Source: Campylobacter concisus (GTDB lineage: Bacteria; Campylobacterota; Campylobacteria; Campylobacterales; Campylobacteraceae). From it: 64,000 nt of DNA. How positions within the stretch are numbered: position 1 is the first letter of the stretch; every line of letters starts with the position of its first letter. Below, piece after piece: positions 28,129 to 37,444 of this stretch. Made by a program: the position numbers and the translations under genes. Where the stretch lies: positions 186,001 to 250,000 of the forward strand of contig NZ_LVLC01000012.1 in the NCBI RefSeq assembly GCF_002092855.1. The letters are read 5' to 3'. The notes beneath the pieces are model-generated. The model saw only the letters and a list, made by a program, of their open reading frames with translations, did no database searches and was not told the origin of the DNA.

Positions 28129-28143
28129 TGATAAGGATTATCT
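28129..28143. promoter_or_regulatory. Fur-box-like operator TGATAAGGATTATCT
   Basis: Fifteen bases with a 7-1-7 inverted layout that differ from the Fur consensus TGATAATNATTATCA at only two of 14 positions. It sits in the promoter region of the cupin gene and 30-45 nt past the hamB stop. Binding by Fur is inference. Confidence 0.5.
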
Positions 28144-28173
28144 GTTTTTGAAAAGCCAATAATAAAAAACAAA

Positions 28174-30243
28174 TCATAATTTCTTTAGTATGTCAACTTC
28201 ATAACTACTTAAATCTATTTTTTCAAAATTCTTTTTCACATATTCAATAATATTGTTATTGGGCATATCTTTAAACTTTTTTAACGTGGAGGCGGGAACT
28301 CCAAAATCTAAAAGTATACTTAACTTATTATCCACTCCTTCATGTTCCAGAATAGAAATAAATGCAGAATAATTAGCGGCTTGTTTGCCATTGAGATAAT
28401 TTACAATACTTTCTAATACACTAAGCCTTTTAGGTATTTCGAATTTGGCTTGATTTCTGATAAAACCAAATACTTTTGAAACCGATAAGTTAATGATACT
28501 CTCTTCATTCTTACCTCGATTGGCATCTAGCGTATGCTGATACTTAATCTCATTACTTATAATAGAGTGCAAATTTCCACCCTGGATTATTTGAAGGCAT
28601 TTTTGAGCTAAGAATTTATAACTATCTCCCTTATTGCCTTCCAATAAATGATCTACCATATATAATGTACTAGATAATGTTTTATAAGTAGGAACTGGTG
28701 CATCCCAGCTCAATTGATTCAATATCTTTTTTCTACCCTTCAAGCAATTATAAAGGTGCTTTTGCTTTTCAATATTATAATAGTTCGATTTAAAAATTTG
28801 CAATAAATCTGCAGGTAAATCTTTAATTAATTCTTCATATATTCTTCTCTTTTGGTCTTTTATATCTTCGTTATTTAGATTAATTAAAATTTCACTCTGC
28901 AGACTATCATCTTGAGTAACTATGGGAACATCTATATTTTCCATCTCTTGCCTTGGAGGATCATCAAAACAATATACTTTTCCAGTATAGTATTTCATCA
29001 TTCTTCCGGCACGCCCCTTGATATTATTAAAATCAAAATAAGTCAGCTTGCTTGTGCCTTTGCGCATATCATATATGATAATGTTTTTTGCGACAGTGTT
29101 TACACCCTCTATTAATGAGGTAGTTGCAAATAATATATTTATTTTATTGTTATTAAAATAGTCGAGTTGAGCATTAACAATATGCCTAGGATATTGACCG
29201 TTATGTAAACCTATACCTTTTTGTAAGTATTTTTTTAAATTCCATTTTACGGAAACGTTTTCATCAATCCATTCAAAAATTGGGAAAGTATTTTCTGTGC
29301 CTTTTTTATTATCTCTAATAAATTCATTTGACAATTCTTCTGCTTGAGCAGGGGATCTAACATAAACTATAGTAGGCTCACTTAAACTATTTAATAGCTC
29401 AAATAGCTTCATTTTCCTTTCTTCCTTGGAACTACAGCTTATTTTTTCCAATTCTTGTCTTACTAATGAATACTCCGGTTTAAAGAATTTTAGACTATAT
29501 TTTTTAATAAAATCACTATCAACGTTATCTACCGATGGAGTCAATAATATTAATTGCGGATTTCTAAACATTACTTTGTAAAATGCAATGTTTAATTGGC
29601 TGACTCTATCGTCGTATTTATGGTTTGATATTTTATAAAATTCATCAACTATAAATAAATCTATATTGTTAATTTTGGGTAAAATATCTAAAACTCGCTC
29701 ACTGGTTAAAATAAACAAGTTGTTTGTTTCATTTATATCCTGGCTTGTATTAACCACGATATTATAAAAATCTTGATAATTTTGAAGCTTTTTTCTAGTT
29801 TCATCAATTAGTGCCAATGTCGGTTGAATAATTAATATATTGCTATATTTTTTTCTTGCTACAAATTCTTGTATTAGTAAGCTTTTACCAAAACTAGTAG
29901 GTGCAGAGATAAGTAAATTTTGTCTATTTGAGATTTTTTCCTCTAATACCTTCTGCCAGTAGTGAAACGTTACCCTATTGTTTTCAGAATCGTTTATAAA
30001 TTTAGATTTGTGGTACTCGCACCTAACTAATGCAGCAGTATTAAGCAGTTCATTTTTATCTTTTAAATATGGATAGAAACCAAAACTTTCAATTAAATCA
30101 ATAAAAACAGGCCTTATACTTTCATTAACACGCTCCCAGTTTTCTAAAACTAAAATCAGGCTATCCATATCTTCATTGGCAGAAATTTCTTTAGCAATTT
30201 TAAAACTCTTGTCTAAATCCAATAAATCTAAAATTTCAAACAT
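28174..30243 (-). CDS. hamB: Hachiman anti-phage system helicase HamB
   Basis: A 689-residue superfamily 2 helicase. Walker A APTSFGKS is at 114-121, the DExx box VDEFYK at 199-204, motif V-like FATTSLIEGVNTVA and motif VI NNIKGRAGRMMKYY later. The partner gene hamA overlaps its start by one base (TAATG), which together with DUF1837 defines Hachiman. In characterised systems HamB monitors DNA and holds the HamA nuclease inactive until damage or infection. The gene is visibly AT-richer than guaA and the cupin gene, consistent with transfer. It ends 30 nt before a Fur-like box. Confidence 0.9.
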   Translation of the reverse strand: MFEILDLLDLDKSFKIAKEISANEDMDSLILVLENWERVNESIRPVFIDLIESFGFYPYLKDKNELLNTAALVRCEYHKSKFINDSENNRVTFHYWQKVLEEKISNRQNLLISAPTSFGKSLLIQEFVARKKYSNILIIQPTLALIDETRKKLQNYQDFYNIVVNTSQDINETNNLFILTSERVLDILPKINNIDLFIVDEFYKISNHKYDDRVSQLNIAFYKVMFRNPQLILLTPSVDNVDSDFIKKYSLKFFKPEYSLVRQELEKISCSSKEERKMKLFELLNSLSEPTIVYVRSPAQAEELSNEFIRDNKKGTENTFPIFEWIDENVSVKWNLKKYLQKGIGLHNGQYPRHIVNAQLDYFNNNKINILFATTSLIEGVNTVAKNIIIYDMRKGTSKLTYFDFNNIKGRAGRMMKYYTGKVYCFDDPPRQEMENIDVPIVTQDDSLQSEILINLNNEDIKDQKRRIYEELIKDLPADLLQIFKSNYYNIEKQKHLYNCLKGRKKILNQLSWDAPVPTYKTLSSTLYMVDHLLEGNKGDSYKFLAQKCLQIIQGGNLHSIISNEIKYQHTLDANRGKNEESIINLSVSKVFGFIRNQAKFEIPKRLSVLESIVNYLNGKQAANYSAFISILEHEGVDNKLSILLDFGVPASTLKKFKDMPNNNIIEYVKKNFEKIDLSSYEVDILKKL

Positions 30244-31166
30244 TAATTCTGCTCTTTTTTTAATTTTTCATGTAGCTGCTTTACTAGCTTAAATTTACTT
30301 TCTACCGGAAACAAAAATAAATTTATTTTAATTCTATCTCTATTGCCAAAATCTTTAATTTTTTGTTCAAATTTTTCCCTAGTATCTTTTGCAAATTTCT
30401 CCAATATATCTTTAAAATCGTTATGCGTATTTCCTGAATCGTTAAATTTAAAATTGTCTAAAATTTTACTATCAAATAGTGCAAAAAAGCAAGCATTTAT
30501 ATTTGATAGTCTTTGTATAAAAGTACTAGATTTAATTAATTCTCTTATTTCATCACTCACTTCTTTATCGTCATAATAATCGCTTAATCTATTATTGATG
30601 ATTGCAAATTCAGAATCAAAAAAATTAACATTAAAATGCTCAAATAAATCATTAGCTAGATCCTGTAATGCATTTGATAGGCTTTTATAAAATTTACTCT
30701 CACCTATCCAGAGTTCATTCTTCTCTTTGTCATAATGAACCGCATCAAAACCATGAACCATTCCGCTTAGACTATCTTTAAAATATATTTTGGATATAAG
30801 TTGTGGTTTATTAAATTGTCTTTCCAGTAAATAATATAATATAAGCTCTCCAAATTCGCCACGCTTTAAATATCTATCTTCTGCATCCTTATCTGCCGAT
30901 ATGAAATATTCGTTAGCTTCTTTAATCTCTTTAACTTTATAAAGCAACTCCATGCCGTCCCTAGTAGCTTTTCTAGGACCAAATTCCGATGAAATCTCTA
31001 AAGCTCTTTTTTTACCAAGTGCAAAGAATGGAATTTCATTAAAAATTTCCTCATTCCACTCATCTATTTTTTGATATACCCATCCTTCATCGTTTATATC
31101 AAAAACGATATGAAAGCAATACGTTCGAATACTTTCATACTCATACTTATTTGTTAGATAGTTCAA
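30243..31166 (-). CDS. hamA: Hachiman anti-phage system nuclease HamA (DUF1837)
   Basis: A 307-residue DUF1837 protein. A PD-(D/E)XK-type active site is visible: D141 in HGFDAVHYD and E156-x-K158 in LWIGESKFYKSL, with an upstream Glu in KRGEFGELILYYLL. In Hachiman this domain is the effector that degrades DNA. The start is a TTG at 31166 with only AGG upstream, 20 nt after the guaA stop; no ATG is available in frame near it. I see no promoter of its own, so expression may depend on guaA transcription. It is translated together with hamB. Confidence 0.9.
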   Translation of the reverse strand: MNYLTNKYEYESIRTYCFHIVFDINDEGWVYQKIDEWNEEIFNEIPFFALGKKRALEISSEFGPRKATRDGMELLYKVKEIKEANEYFISADKDAEDRYLKRGEFGELILYYLLERQFNKPQLISKIYFKDSLSGMVHGFDAVHYDKEKNELWIGESKFYKSLSNALQDLANDLFEHFNVNFFDSEFAIINNRLSDYYDDKEVSDEIRELIKSSTFIQRLSNINACFFALFDSKILDNFKFNDSGNTHNDFKDILEKFAKDTREKFEQKIKDFGNRDRIKINLFLFPVESKFKLVKQLHEKLKKEQN

Positions 31167-31186
31167 AATTTAAGCCTGACCAAATT

Positions 31187-32719
31187 TCACTCCCACTCAA
31201 TAGTTGCAGGCGGTTTGCTTGAGATGTCGTAAACTACGCGGTTTATGCCGTTTACCTCGTTTATGATGCGGCGGCTTACATTTTCAAGTAAATCATAAGG
31301 AAGCCTTGAAAAGCTTGCAGTCATACCGTCGCTCGCATCGACCACGCGCACGCAAACAGCATTTTCGTAAGTGCGGTTATCACCCATAACGCCAACAGAA
31401 TTTACATTTAAAAGTACGCAGAATGCCTGCCAAGTTTTGTTGTACCAGCCAGTGCTCTTTAGCTCATCTCGCAAGATCACGTCCGCTTTGCGAAGTAGCT
31501 CTAGGCTTGGTTTATTTACCTCGCCCATTATGCGGATAGCAAGGCCCGGTCCCGGGAAAGGATGACGGAACACTAGATCACGGCTTAGTCCGAGCTCAAG
31601 ACCAAGCTTTCTAACCTCGTCTTTAAAAATTTCTCTTAAAGGCTCTATTAGCTCAAATGTCATCCAGTCAGGCAAGCCACCAACGTTGTGGTGGCTCTTT
31701 ATCGTTTTGCTTGAGCCAACTACGGAGCTTTCGATGATATCAGTATAAAGAGTACCTTGAGCTAGAAATTTCACATCGCCGTGCTTTTTAGCCTCTTTTT
31801 CAAAAATTTCTATAAAGGTCTCGCCTATAATCTTGCGTTTTTTCTCAGGATCTACTACACCAGCTAAGCGGCTAAGAAAGGTCTCGCTCGCGTCTATGCT
31901 AACTAGCTCAACGCCAAGCTTTGTTCTAAAAGTAGCCTCAACTTGCTCTTTTTCGTTTGTTCTAAGAAGCCCGTTATCAACAAAGACAAGGATCAAATTC
32001 TCAGGCACGGCGGCTGCTAAAAGTGCCGCAGTCACGGAGCTGTCCACGCCACCACTAACTGCGCAAAGCACCTTGTGAGTGCCTACTGTTTTTCTTATCT
32101 CTTCTATCTTGTTTTTAGCAAAGCTTCCCATGTTCCACGTGCTCTCGCAGCCGCAAATATATTTAGCAAAATTCTTTAAAATTTGCGTGCCATACTCGCT
32201 GTGTTGCACCTCTGCGTGAAACTGGATCGCATAAAATTTTCGTTTATCATCGCCAAAAGCACAATAAGGCGAATTTTCACTAATAGCGATCACTTTAAAG
32301 CCCTCTGGCAAGTCCTTTACGTAGTCACTATGACTCATCCATACGATTTGTTTTGAAGGTGTATCTTTAAATAGCGCATGCTCTTTAATAACGTTAAGCT
32401 CGGCCTTGCCGTACTCTTTTTGATCAGCCGCTAAAACCTCAGCCCCATGTGTGTGAGCAAGTAGCTGCATGCCGTAGCAAACGCCAAGTATAGGGATATT
32501 TAGCTCAAAGACGCCGTTATCGCAAAAATAAGCATCTTTAGCGTAAACACTAGCTGGACCGCCACTTAAAATGATGCCTTTTGGCTCTTTCGCCTTTATC
32601 TCACTAAGCTTTGCATTAAATGGCAAAATTTCAGTGTAGACGCCCTCTTCTCTTAGCCTTCTAGCTATTAGCTGAGTGTATTGCGAACCAAAATCCAAAA
32701 CTATAATCGTATTGTTCAT
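31187..32719 (-). CDS. guaA: GMP synthase (glutamine-hydrolysing) GuaA
   Basis: A 510-residue enzyme that aminates XMP to GMP. The glutamine amidotransferase domain has the nucleophile C81 in GVCYGMQLL and the partners in QFHAEVQHS near 168; the ATP pyrophosphatase loop SGGVDSS is at 222-228, and the C-terminal dimerisation domain ends in the usual PPATIEWE. It is the last housekeeping gene before the Hachiman insertion and lies 10 nt after the NhaD-like gene. Confidence 0.97.
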   Translation of the reverse strand: MNNTIIVLDFGSQYTQLIARRLREEGVYTEILPFNAKLSEIKAKEPKGIILSGGPASVYAKDAYFCDNGVFELNIPILGVCYGMQLLAHTHGAEVLAADQKEYGKAELNVIKEHALFKDTPSKQIVWMSHSDYVKDLPEGFKVIAISENSPYCAFGDDKRKFYAIQFHAEVQHSEYGTQILKNFAKYICGCESTWNMGSFAKNKIEEIRKTVGTHKVLCAVSGGVDSSVTAALLAAAVPENLILVFVDNGLLRTNEKEQVEATFRTKLGVELVSIDASETFLSRLAGVVDPEKKRKIIGETFIEIFEKEAKKHGDVKFLAQGTLYTDIIESSVVGSSKTIKSHHNVGGLPDWMTFELIEPLREIFKDEVRKLGLELGLSRDLVFRHPFPGPGLAIRIMGEVNKPSLELLRKADVILRDELKSTGWYNKTWQAFCVLLNVNSVGVMGDNRTYENAVCVRVVDASDGMTASFSRLPYDLLENVSRRIINEVNGINRVVYDISSKPPATIEWE

Positions 32720-32729
32720 TTATAACCTT

Positions 32730-34118
32730 TTAAAAATAGATATGAAAAATTTCAAACTGCACATACCAAACAATGATTGATACGATATATCCTAGAACCA
32801 CCATCCAAGCGTATTTCATATGTGCACCAAAGGTATAAATTCCTTTTAATTTACCCATTACTCCAACACCAGCTGCTGAACCAAAGCTGATCATCGAACC
32901 ACCGATACCAGCAGTTAGTGTCACTAGTAGCCACTGACTCATCGCCTCGCCCACATCAGCTCCCATTGCTGGATTTGCTTTTAAGACAGCTGACATAACA
33001 GGGACATTATCAACGATCGCTGAAAGGAATCCAACGCCGATATTTACAGCAGTTGAGCCAAATTTATCATAAAGTGATACAGCGTAATTTAAAAATCCAG
33101 CAAAATGAAGAGCGCCAACTGCAGCTAAAATTCCAAAGAAGAAAAATAGTGTGTTGTTTTCGATCTTTGACATATAGTGAAATACATGCATTGGCTCTTC
33201 ATTTTTGTGAGCTTTTTTGAAATAGTAAGTATAAAGACTAAGTAGCGAAAAGCCAAACATCATTCCCCACATCGCTGGTAAGTGGAAAAGCTGATGCATC
33301 ATAACTGCACAAAAGATAGTAAATGCACCTATAAAAATAACCGCTTTACCGCCTTTTTTCATAACCACTTTTGGCTCATTTGCCACATCAAAATGTGGTG
33401 CAGTACTTGGCACTACACGAGAAAGTAAAAATGCCGTTACAAACCAACCTATGATAGATGCTGGGAAAAGTGCGAAAAAATCGACAAACGGCGCTTTTCC
33501 AGCAGCCCAAGCCATAAGCGTAGTGATATCGCCAAATGGACTCCATGCTCCACCTGCATTTGCTGCTACGACGATGTTTATTGCGCCAGCCACTAGGAAA
33601 TTTGTATTATTTCTATCTATTGTTAGAAGAACGGTTGAAAGAATAAGCGCTGTTGTTAGGTTATCAGCTACTGGGCTTATGAAAAATGCCAAAATACCAG
33701 TTAGCCAAAACAGCTTTCTATAAGTATAGCCTTTTGATACGAGATTATATTTAAGTGCGTTAAATACGTCTCTTTCTATAAGTGCTTCTATAAAAGTCAT
33801 CGCCACCATCAAGAAAAATACAATCTGAGCGATCTCTAAAATCAGGTGATTTACCTCATGTTCAAGCGAATGCACATCCATGCCATTTATAAGCATATAA
33901 ACACCGATAAGCAGGAACATAAACGTACCGATAAAGATAGCAGGTTTTGCTTTATCGATATGGAAATTTTCTTCTGCTGCTATGAAAAAATATCCAACAA
34001 CAAAAATTATAAGCGATAAAATTCCTGCCCACGTAGTAGTTAAGTCAATAGCTGCGGTTTCTCCATCAGCACCAAAAGCCATCGCGAAAAACAAGCCTAG
34101 AAGTCCAAAAAACCTCAT
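32730..34118 (-). CDS. NhaD-type Na+/H+ antiporter
   Basis: A 462-residue membrane protein with an N-terminal hydrophobic segment and about 12 more. FFISPVADNLTTALIL near the middle and the later VGFLSAIVDNVPVMSAVL are paired Asp-Asn motifs of the ion transporter (IT) superfamily, in which NhaD falls. It probably exports Na+ in exchange for H+. AAGGAG precedes the ATG. It precedes guaA in what looks like one transcript. Confidence 0.85.
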   Translation of the reverse strand: MRFFGLLGLFFAMAFGADGETAAIDLTTTWAGILSLIIFVVGYFFIAAEENFHIDKAKPAIFIGTFMFLLIGVYMLINGMDVHSLEHEVNHLILEIAQIVFFLMVAMTFIEALIERDVFNALKYNLVSKGYTYRKLFWLTGILAFFISPVADNLTTALILSTVLLTIDRNNTNFLVAGAINIVVAANAGGAWSPFGDITTLMAWAAGKAPFVDFFALFPASIIGWFVTAFLLSRVVPSTAPHFDVANEPKVVMKKGGKAVIFIGAFTIFCAVMMHQLFHLPAMWGMMFGFSLLSLYTYYFKKAHKNEEPMHVFHYMSKIENNTLFFFFGILAAVGALHFAGFLNYAVSLYDKFGSTAVNIGVGFLSAIVDNVPVMSAVLKANPAMGADVGEAMSQWLLVTLTAGIGGSMISFGSAAGVGVMGKLKGIYTFGAHMKYAWMVVLGYIVSIIVWYVQFEIFHIYF

Positions 34119-34233
34119 TATACTCTCCTTGTAGAATAAAAAATCTTGGTATATTACTTAAATGAGCCTAAAAATTAGGTTAGTTAAAATTATTAAGCTT
34201 ACATTACATTTTTATTTAGATACGAAAATTTTA

Positions 34234-34401
34234 CTAGATTTTGTTTATCCTGTCAGTTTTCTTTTCTTTTACTGGAGCATTTCCATAAAATGGATCATCT
34301 TTATAGCCACAACCGCTAAATGCAAAAAGAGTAAAAATTAAAATAAAAAATGATAAGATAAGCCCATGAAAAACGCTAAATTTTTGATAAATACTATTCA
34401 C
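34234..34401 (-). CDS. Small lipoprotein (LptM-like, 55 residues)
   Basis: A short gene on the minus strand. GTG at 34401, with AGGA 5 nt before it, opens a frame of 55 codons. The product has a hydrophobic segment (LILSFFILIFTLFAFSGC) ending in a lipobox FSGC, then a mature part CGYKDDPFYGNAPVKEKK. CG-x-K-x-(P/D)-x-(Y/F)-type starts are typical of LptM (YifL) and related small lipoproteins. The first 36 nt overlap the divergent gene at 34366. Its role is unknown; an LptD-related function is only suggested by the family. Confidence 0.65.
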   Translation of the reverse strand: MNSIYQKFSVFHGLILSFFILIFTLFAFSGCGYKDDPFYGNAPVKEKKTDRINKI

Positions 34402-34881
34402 GAAAATCCTTTGTATAAAGAAAAATTAAGCATGGCAAATGAGTGCCAACAGCTTTTAGAGCTTATGGGGAAAGCAAAACGATTTTATATAGCTTTTTGC
34501 TACGTTAGAGAAGGTGTTTTGACCTTTGTTCTTACTCATCCCACTGGGCTTTTAGAGCTTAGGCGTGATAGTAGTATAAATGATATAAAAAGGTTATTAA
34601 AAACCTTTTGCAAATTTAATAAAAATAGCGTTTTTAACAGCATTCTTACTCCAAAGCCCATTAACGAAATCAACTATACAAAAAACAAAAAAGAAGAAAA
34701 TATAAGATTTGTCGTGAGTAAATTTTTAAAATTTTTTAATCAAAAAGAGCAAAGTGCCATCTTTTATGCGCCAGCTAGTAAAGGCAAGTTTAAAAATTTA
34801 TCAAAAGACGAGCAAATACACCAAAAATTTGAAGAGCTAAGAGAAATTTTGCTAAAGAAAAATGAGCAGGCAAAATGCTAA
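34366..34881 (+). CDS. DUF721/DciA-like protein
   Basis: A 171-residue basic protein. The segment RFYIAFCYVREGVLTFVLTH with LLELRRDSSINDIKRLLKTF resembles the DUF721 fold (beta strand pair then helix), which includes the DciA helicase loader. The similarity is weak, so this is tentative. The ATG has no strong ribosome-binding site. It overlaps the uvrC start by 7 nt and is first in the plus-strand operon with uvrC. The overlap with the antisense lipoprotein gene is described there. Confidence 0.5.
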   Translation: MKNAKFLINTIHENPLYKEKLSMANECQQLLELMGKAKRFYIAFCYVREGVLTFVLTHPTGLLELRRDSSINDIKRLLKTFCKFNKNSVFNSILTPKPINEINYTKNKKEENIRFVVSKFLKFFNQKEQSAIFYAPASKGKFKNLSKDEQIHQKFEELREILLKKNEQAKC

Positions 34882-36692
34882 TAGACGAGATAAGAACGCT
34901 TCCAAACGAGCCTGGCGTATATCAGTATTTTGACGCACAAAATAGACTCTTATATGTCGGCAAGGCCAAAATTTTAAAAAACAGGGTCAAAAGCTACTTT
35001 AAGTTTACCCCAAGCCTAGCTCCGGCTGAAAAACTAAGCCCAAGAATTTCTAAGATGATAAGCGAGGCTGTGCATCTTGAATACATCGTCACTCCAAGCG
35101 AAGCAGACGCGCTCATACTTGAAAATTCTTTCATCAAACAACTAAAACCAAAATACAACATCTTGCTTCGTGACGACAAGACATATCCTTATATCTTTAT
35201 AAATTTAAACGATGAATTTCCAAGATTTGAGATCACCAGAAAGGTTGTAAAAGGCTCGAATATACGATATTTTGGGCCATATTTTAGTGGAGCAGGAGAG
35301 CTTCTTGAGGCGCTTTATCTAAATTTCAACCTAGTTCAGAAAAAATCCTGCATCAAAGGCAAAAAAGCCTGCCTTTTTTATCAGCTAAAACGCTGCTATG
35401 CCCCGTGTGAGGGCAAAATTTCAAAAGAAAGCTACGCTAAGATCGTAAATGAGGCTATCGCGGCCTTACAAAATCCAAATTTACTCATCACTCGCCTTGA
35501 AGAGCTCATGCTAAACTACGCCAAGGCCGAAGACTACGAGCAAGCAGCCGCGACTAGAGATAAGATACAAACACTTAAAAACATGCAAACAAAGGTTGAA
35601 GTTGATCTTGCTAAACTTGAGGACTTTGAAGCCTACTCGGTCGCTTGCGTGCACGATATGATCTGTGCGGTAAGATTTAGCGTGCAAAGTGGCAAGATAA
35701 CTGGCGTGAAAACTGACATCACGCAGGCCAAAAACGCTCAAAAAGACGAGATAAACGAAGCTTATAAGCAGGCTATTTTAAAAAGCTTCATAGCTGGTCA
35801 GCCTATAATTAGCACCAAAATTTATGTGCATGAGAGTTTTGAAGATAGCGAGCTGGTGGAGGAAATTTTAAACGAGAGATTTGGGCGTAAATTTAGCATC
35901 ACTTGCCCTAAAATTGGCGATAAGCGTAAAATTTGTGAGATCGCTACAAAAAACGCTGAAGTTAGCATCGAAAAATATCTAAAAACGCACGATAACGTGC
36001 TATTAAACGAGATAAAAGAGTACTTTGACCTAGCTCACACGCCTTACGTGGTCGAGGCTTACGACAACTCACACCTTTTTGGCGAGGCAAGTGTCGGAGC
36101 GATGGTGCGCTACGAGCATGGCGAGTGGGCAAAGCAAAACTACCGCCACATGCACTTAAACTCCAAAAACGACTACGATCAGATGAAAGAGAGTTTGACA
36201 GCCAGAGCACTTAGATTTGACAAGCTTAGCCCGCCTGATCTTTGGGTGATTGACGGGGGCGAAGTGCTTTTAAACTTAGCCTGTGAAATTTTAGCAAGCA
36301 GTGGCGCAAACGTAGATGTGATAGCCATTTCAAAAGAGAAGATCGATGCCAAAGCTCACCGTGCAAAAGGCGAAGCAAAGGATAAAATTTACACAAAAAA
36401 TGGCAGCTTTAGCCTAAGCACGAGCGATAAAAAGCTTCAGTTTTTCCAAAAAATGCGTGACGAAAGCCATAGATTTGTCATCAGCTTTCACAGAAAAACA
36501 AGGCAGAAAAATGATATGCAAAGATCAATTCTAAAGCAAGCTGGCGTATCTGAAGGAAGTATCGCGAAATTAATCAGCTTTTACGGAAGTTTTGATAAAA
36601 TCAACGAAGCGAATTTAGACGAAGTGGCAAAAATAACAAATAAAAGCGTAGCAGAAAAGCTTGCAGTACTCAAAGAAGGAAATTTGAAGTGA
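34875..36692 (+). CDS. uvrC: Excinuclease ABC subunit UvrC
   Basis: A 605-residue nuclease of nucleotide excision repair. The N-terminal GIY-YIG domain starts PNEPGVYQYFD with LLYVGKAKILKNRVKSYF, the UVR motif follows at about residues 210-240 (AKAEDYEQAAATRDKI), and the C-terminal RNase H-like domain has YDNSHLFGEASVGAMV and LWVIDGGE. It cuts both sides of a lesion with UvrB. The gene overlaps the downstream PAS-HPt gene by 4 nt (GTGA). Confidence 0.96.
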   Translation: MLIDEIRTLPNEPGVYQYFDAQNRLLYVGKAKILKNRVKSYFKFTPSLAPAEKLSPRISKMISEAVHLEYIVTPSEADALILENSFIKQLKPKYNILLRDDKTYPYIFINLNDEFPRFEITRKVVKGSNIRYFGPYFSGAGELLEALYLNFNLVQKKSCIKGKKACLFYQLKRCYAPCEGKISKESYAKIVNEAIAALQNPNLLITRLEELMLNYAKAEDYEQAAATRDKIQTLKNMQTKVEVDLAKLEDFEAYSVACVHDMICAVRFSVQSGKITGVKTDITQAKNAQKDEINEAYKQAILKSFIAGQPIISTKIYVHESFEDSELVEEILNERFGRKFSITCPKIGDKRKICEIATKNAEVSIEKYLKTHDNVLLNEIKEYFDLAHTPYVVEAYDNSHLFGEASVGAMVRYEHGEWAKQNYRHMHLNSKNDYDQMKESLTARALRFDKLSPPDLWVIDGGEVLLNLACEILASSGANVDVIAISKEKIDAKAHRAKGEAKDKIYTKNGSFSLSTSDKKLQFFQKMRDESHRFVISFHRKTRQKNDMQRSILKQAGVSEGSIAKLISFYGSFDKINEANLDEVAKITNKSVAEKLAVLKEGNLK

Positions 36693-37444
36693 TAATATAT
36701 GATGAAAATTTAAAAATATCTGCGATAACGCAAGATTCACTTGAGCTATTGGGTTTTGATAGTTTGGATGACTTTTTGTTGCAATACAAAGATATAAGTG
36801 AGCTAGTCATAACAAGCCAAGAAAGTCCAAACTACAGCTTCTTGGAATTTTTACAAAATACGAAAGATAATAGTGCTAGAGTAAATTTAAAAAGAAAAGA
36901 TGGTGGTGCGATCTTACTAGAAGCGAGATTGCAAAATGCTATTTTAAAAAATGGTGAGAAATTTTTTATCGTGCTTTTAGAGAAGCAAGACATAATAAAC
37001 AACCAAAACCTAATAGCAGCAGTAAAAGTAAAACCTACATTGAGACTACCTGTTTTTAAACTAAACGCATGGTATCTTTTTGACACACAGACACAATCAC
37101 TTATCGATGATTCATGGTTTGAAACATCGCTTAAAATACTAAATTTAAATAAAAAAGATTTTGCATCCTATTTAAATATATTTTTACGCAATGCAAGAGA
37201 AATTCTTATCCAAATCCAATCAGTCATAATCGCGAAAGATGAGATAATGCTCAAAAAATACGTAGATGAGATAAGAGAAGCTGCATTAAATTTAAAGCTT
37301 AATAACCTTGCAAATGAGCTTAACGCTTTTTTAGATAACAATCAAAATGGAAAAATGAAAGAGATGTCTCTTTTTACCAAAAGACTAATTGAGATAGAAA
37401 ATATCGTCAAAAAACATAGCAAAAAGAGTATCCATGAAAAATAA
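36689..37444 (+). CDS. PAS-like protein with a degenerate HPt-like domain
   Basis: A 251-residue soluble protein starting at GTG 36689, which overlaps the uvrC stop by 4 nt. Residues 1-100 look like a PAS domain (DENLKISAITQDSLELLGFD ... KFFIVLLEKQ). Residues 130-245 are helical, and DEIREAALNLKL at 193-204 aligns with the HPt motif H-x-[LI]-[KR]-G-x-A-x-x-L, but the phospho-accepting His is Asp. It overlaps the downstream kinase-like gene by 11 nt, so the two probably act together. I do not recognise an orthologue by name. Confidence 0.55.
   Translation: MIIYDENLKISAITQDSLELLGFDSLDDFLLQYKDISELVITSQESPNYSFLEFLQNTKDNSARVNLKRKDGGAILLEARLQNAILKNGEKFFIVLLEKQDIINNQNLIAAVKVKPTLRLPVFKLNAWYLFDTQTQSLIDDSWFETSLKILNLNKKDFASYLNIFLRNAREILIQIQSVIIAKDEIMLKKYVDEIREAALNLKLNNLANELNAFLDNNQNGKMKEMSLFTKRLIEIENIVKKHSKKSIHEK

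Noticed and set aside
28174..31166. Reading hamAB as a restriction-modification or DISARM fragment
   Set aside because: No methyltransferase or specificity subunit is present, and the DUF1837 nuclease with a coupled helicase is the Hachiman pair.
34167..34179. A terminator hairpin CCTAAAAATTAGG after the small lipoprotein gene
   Set aside because: The stem is only 5 bp and no T-run follows on the relevant strand.
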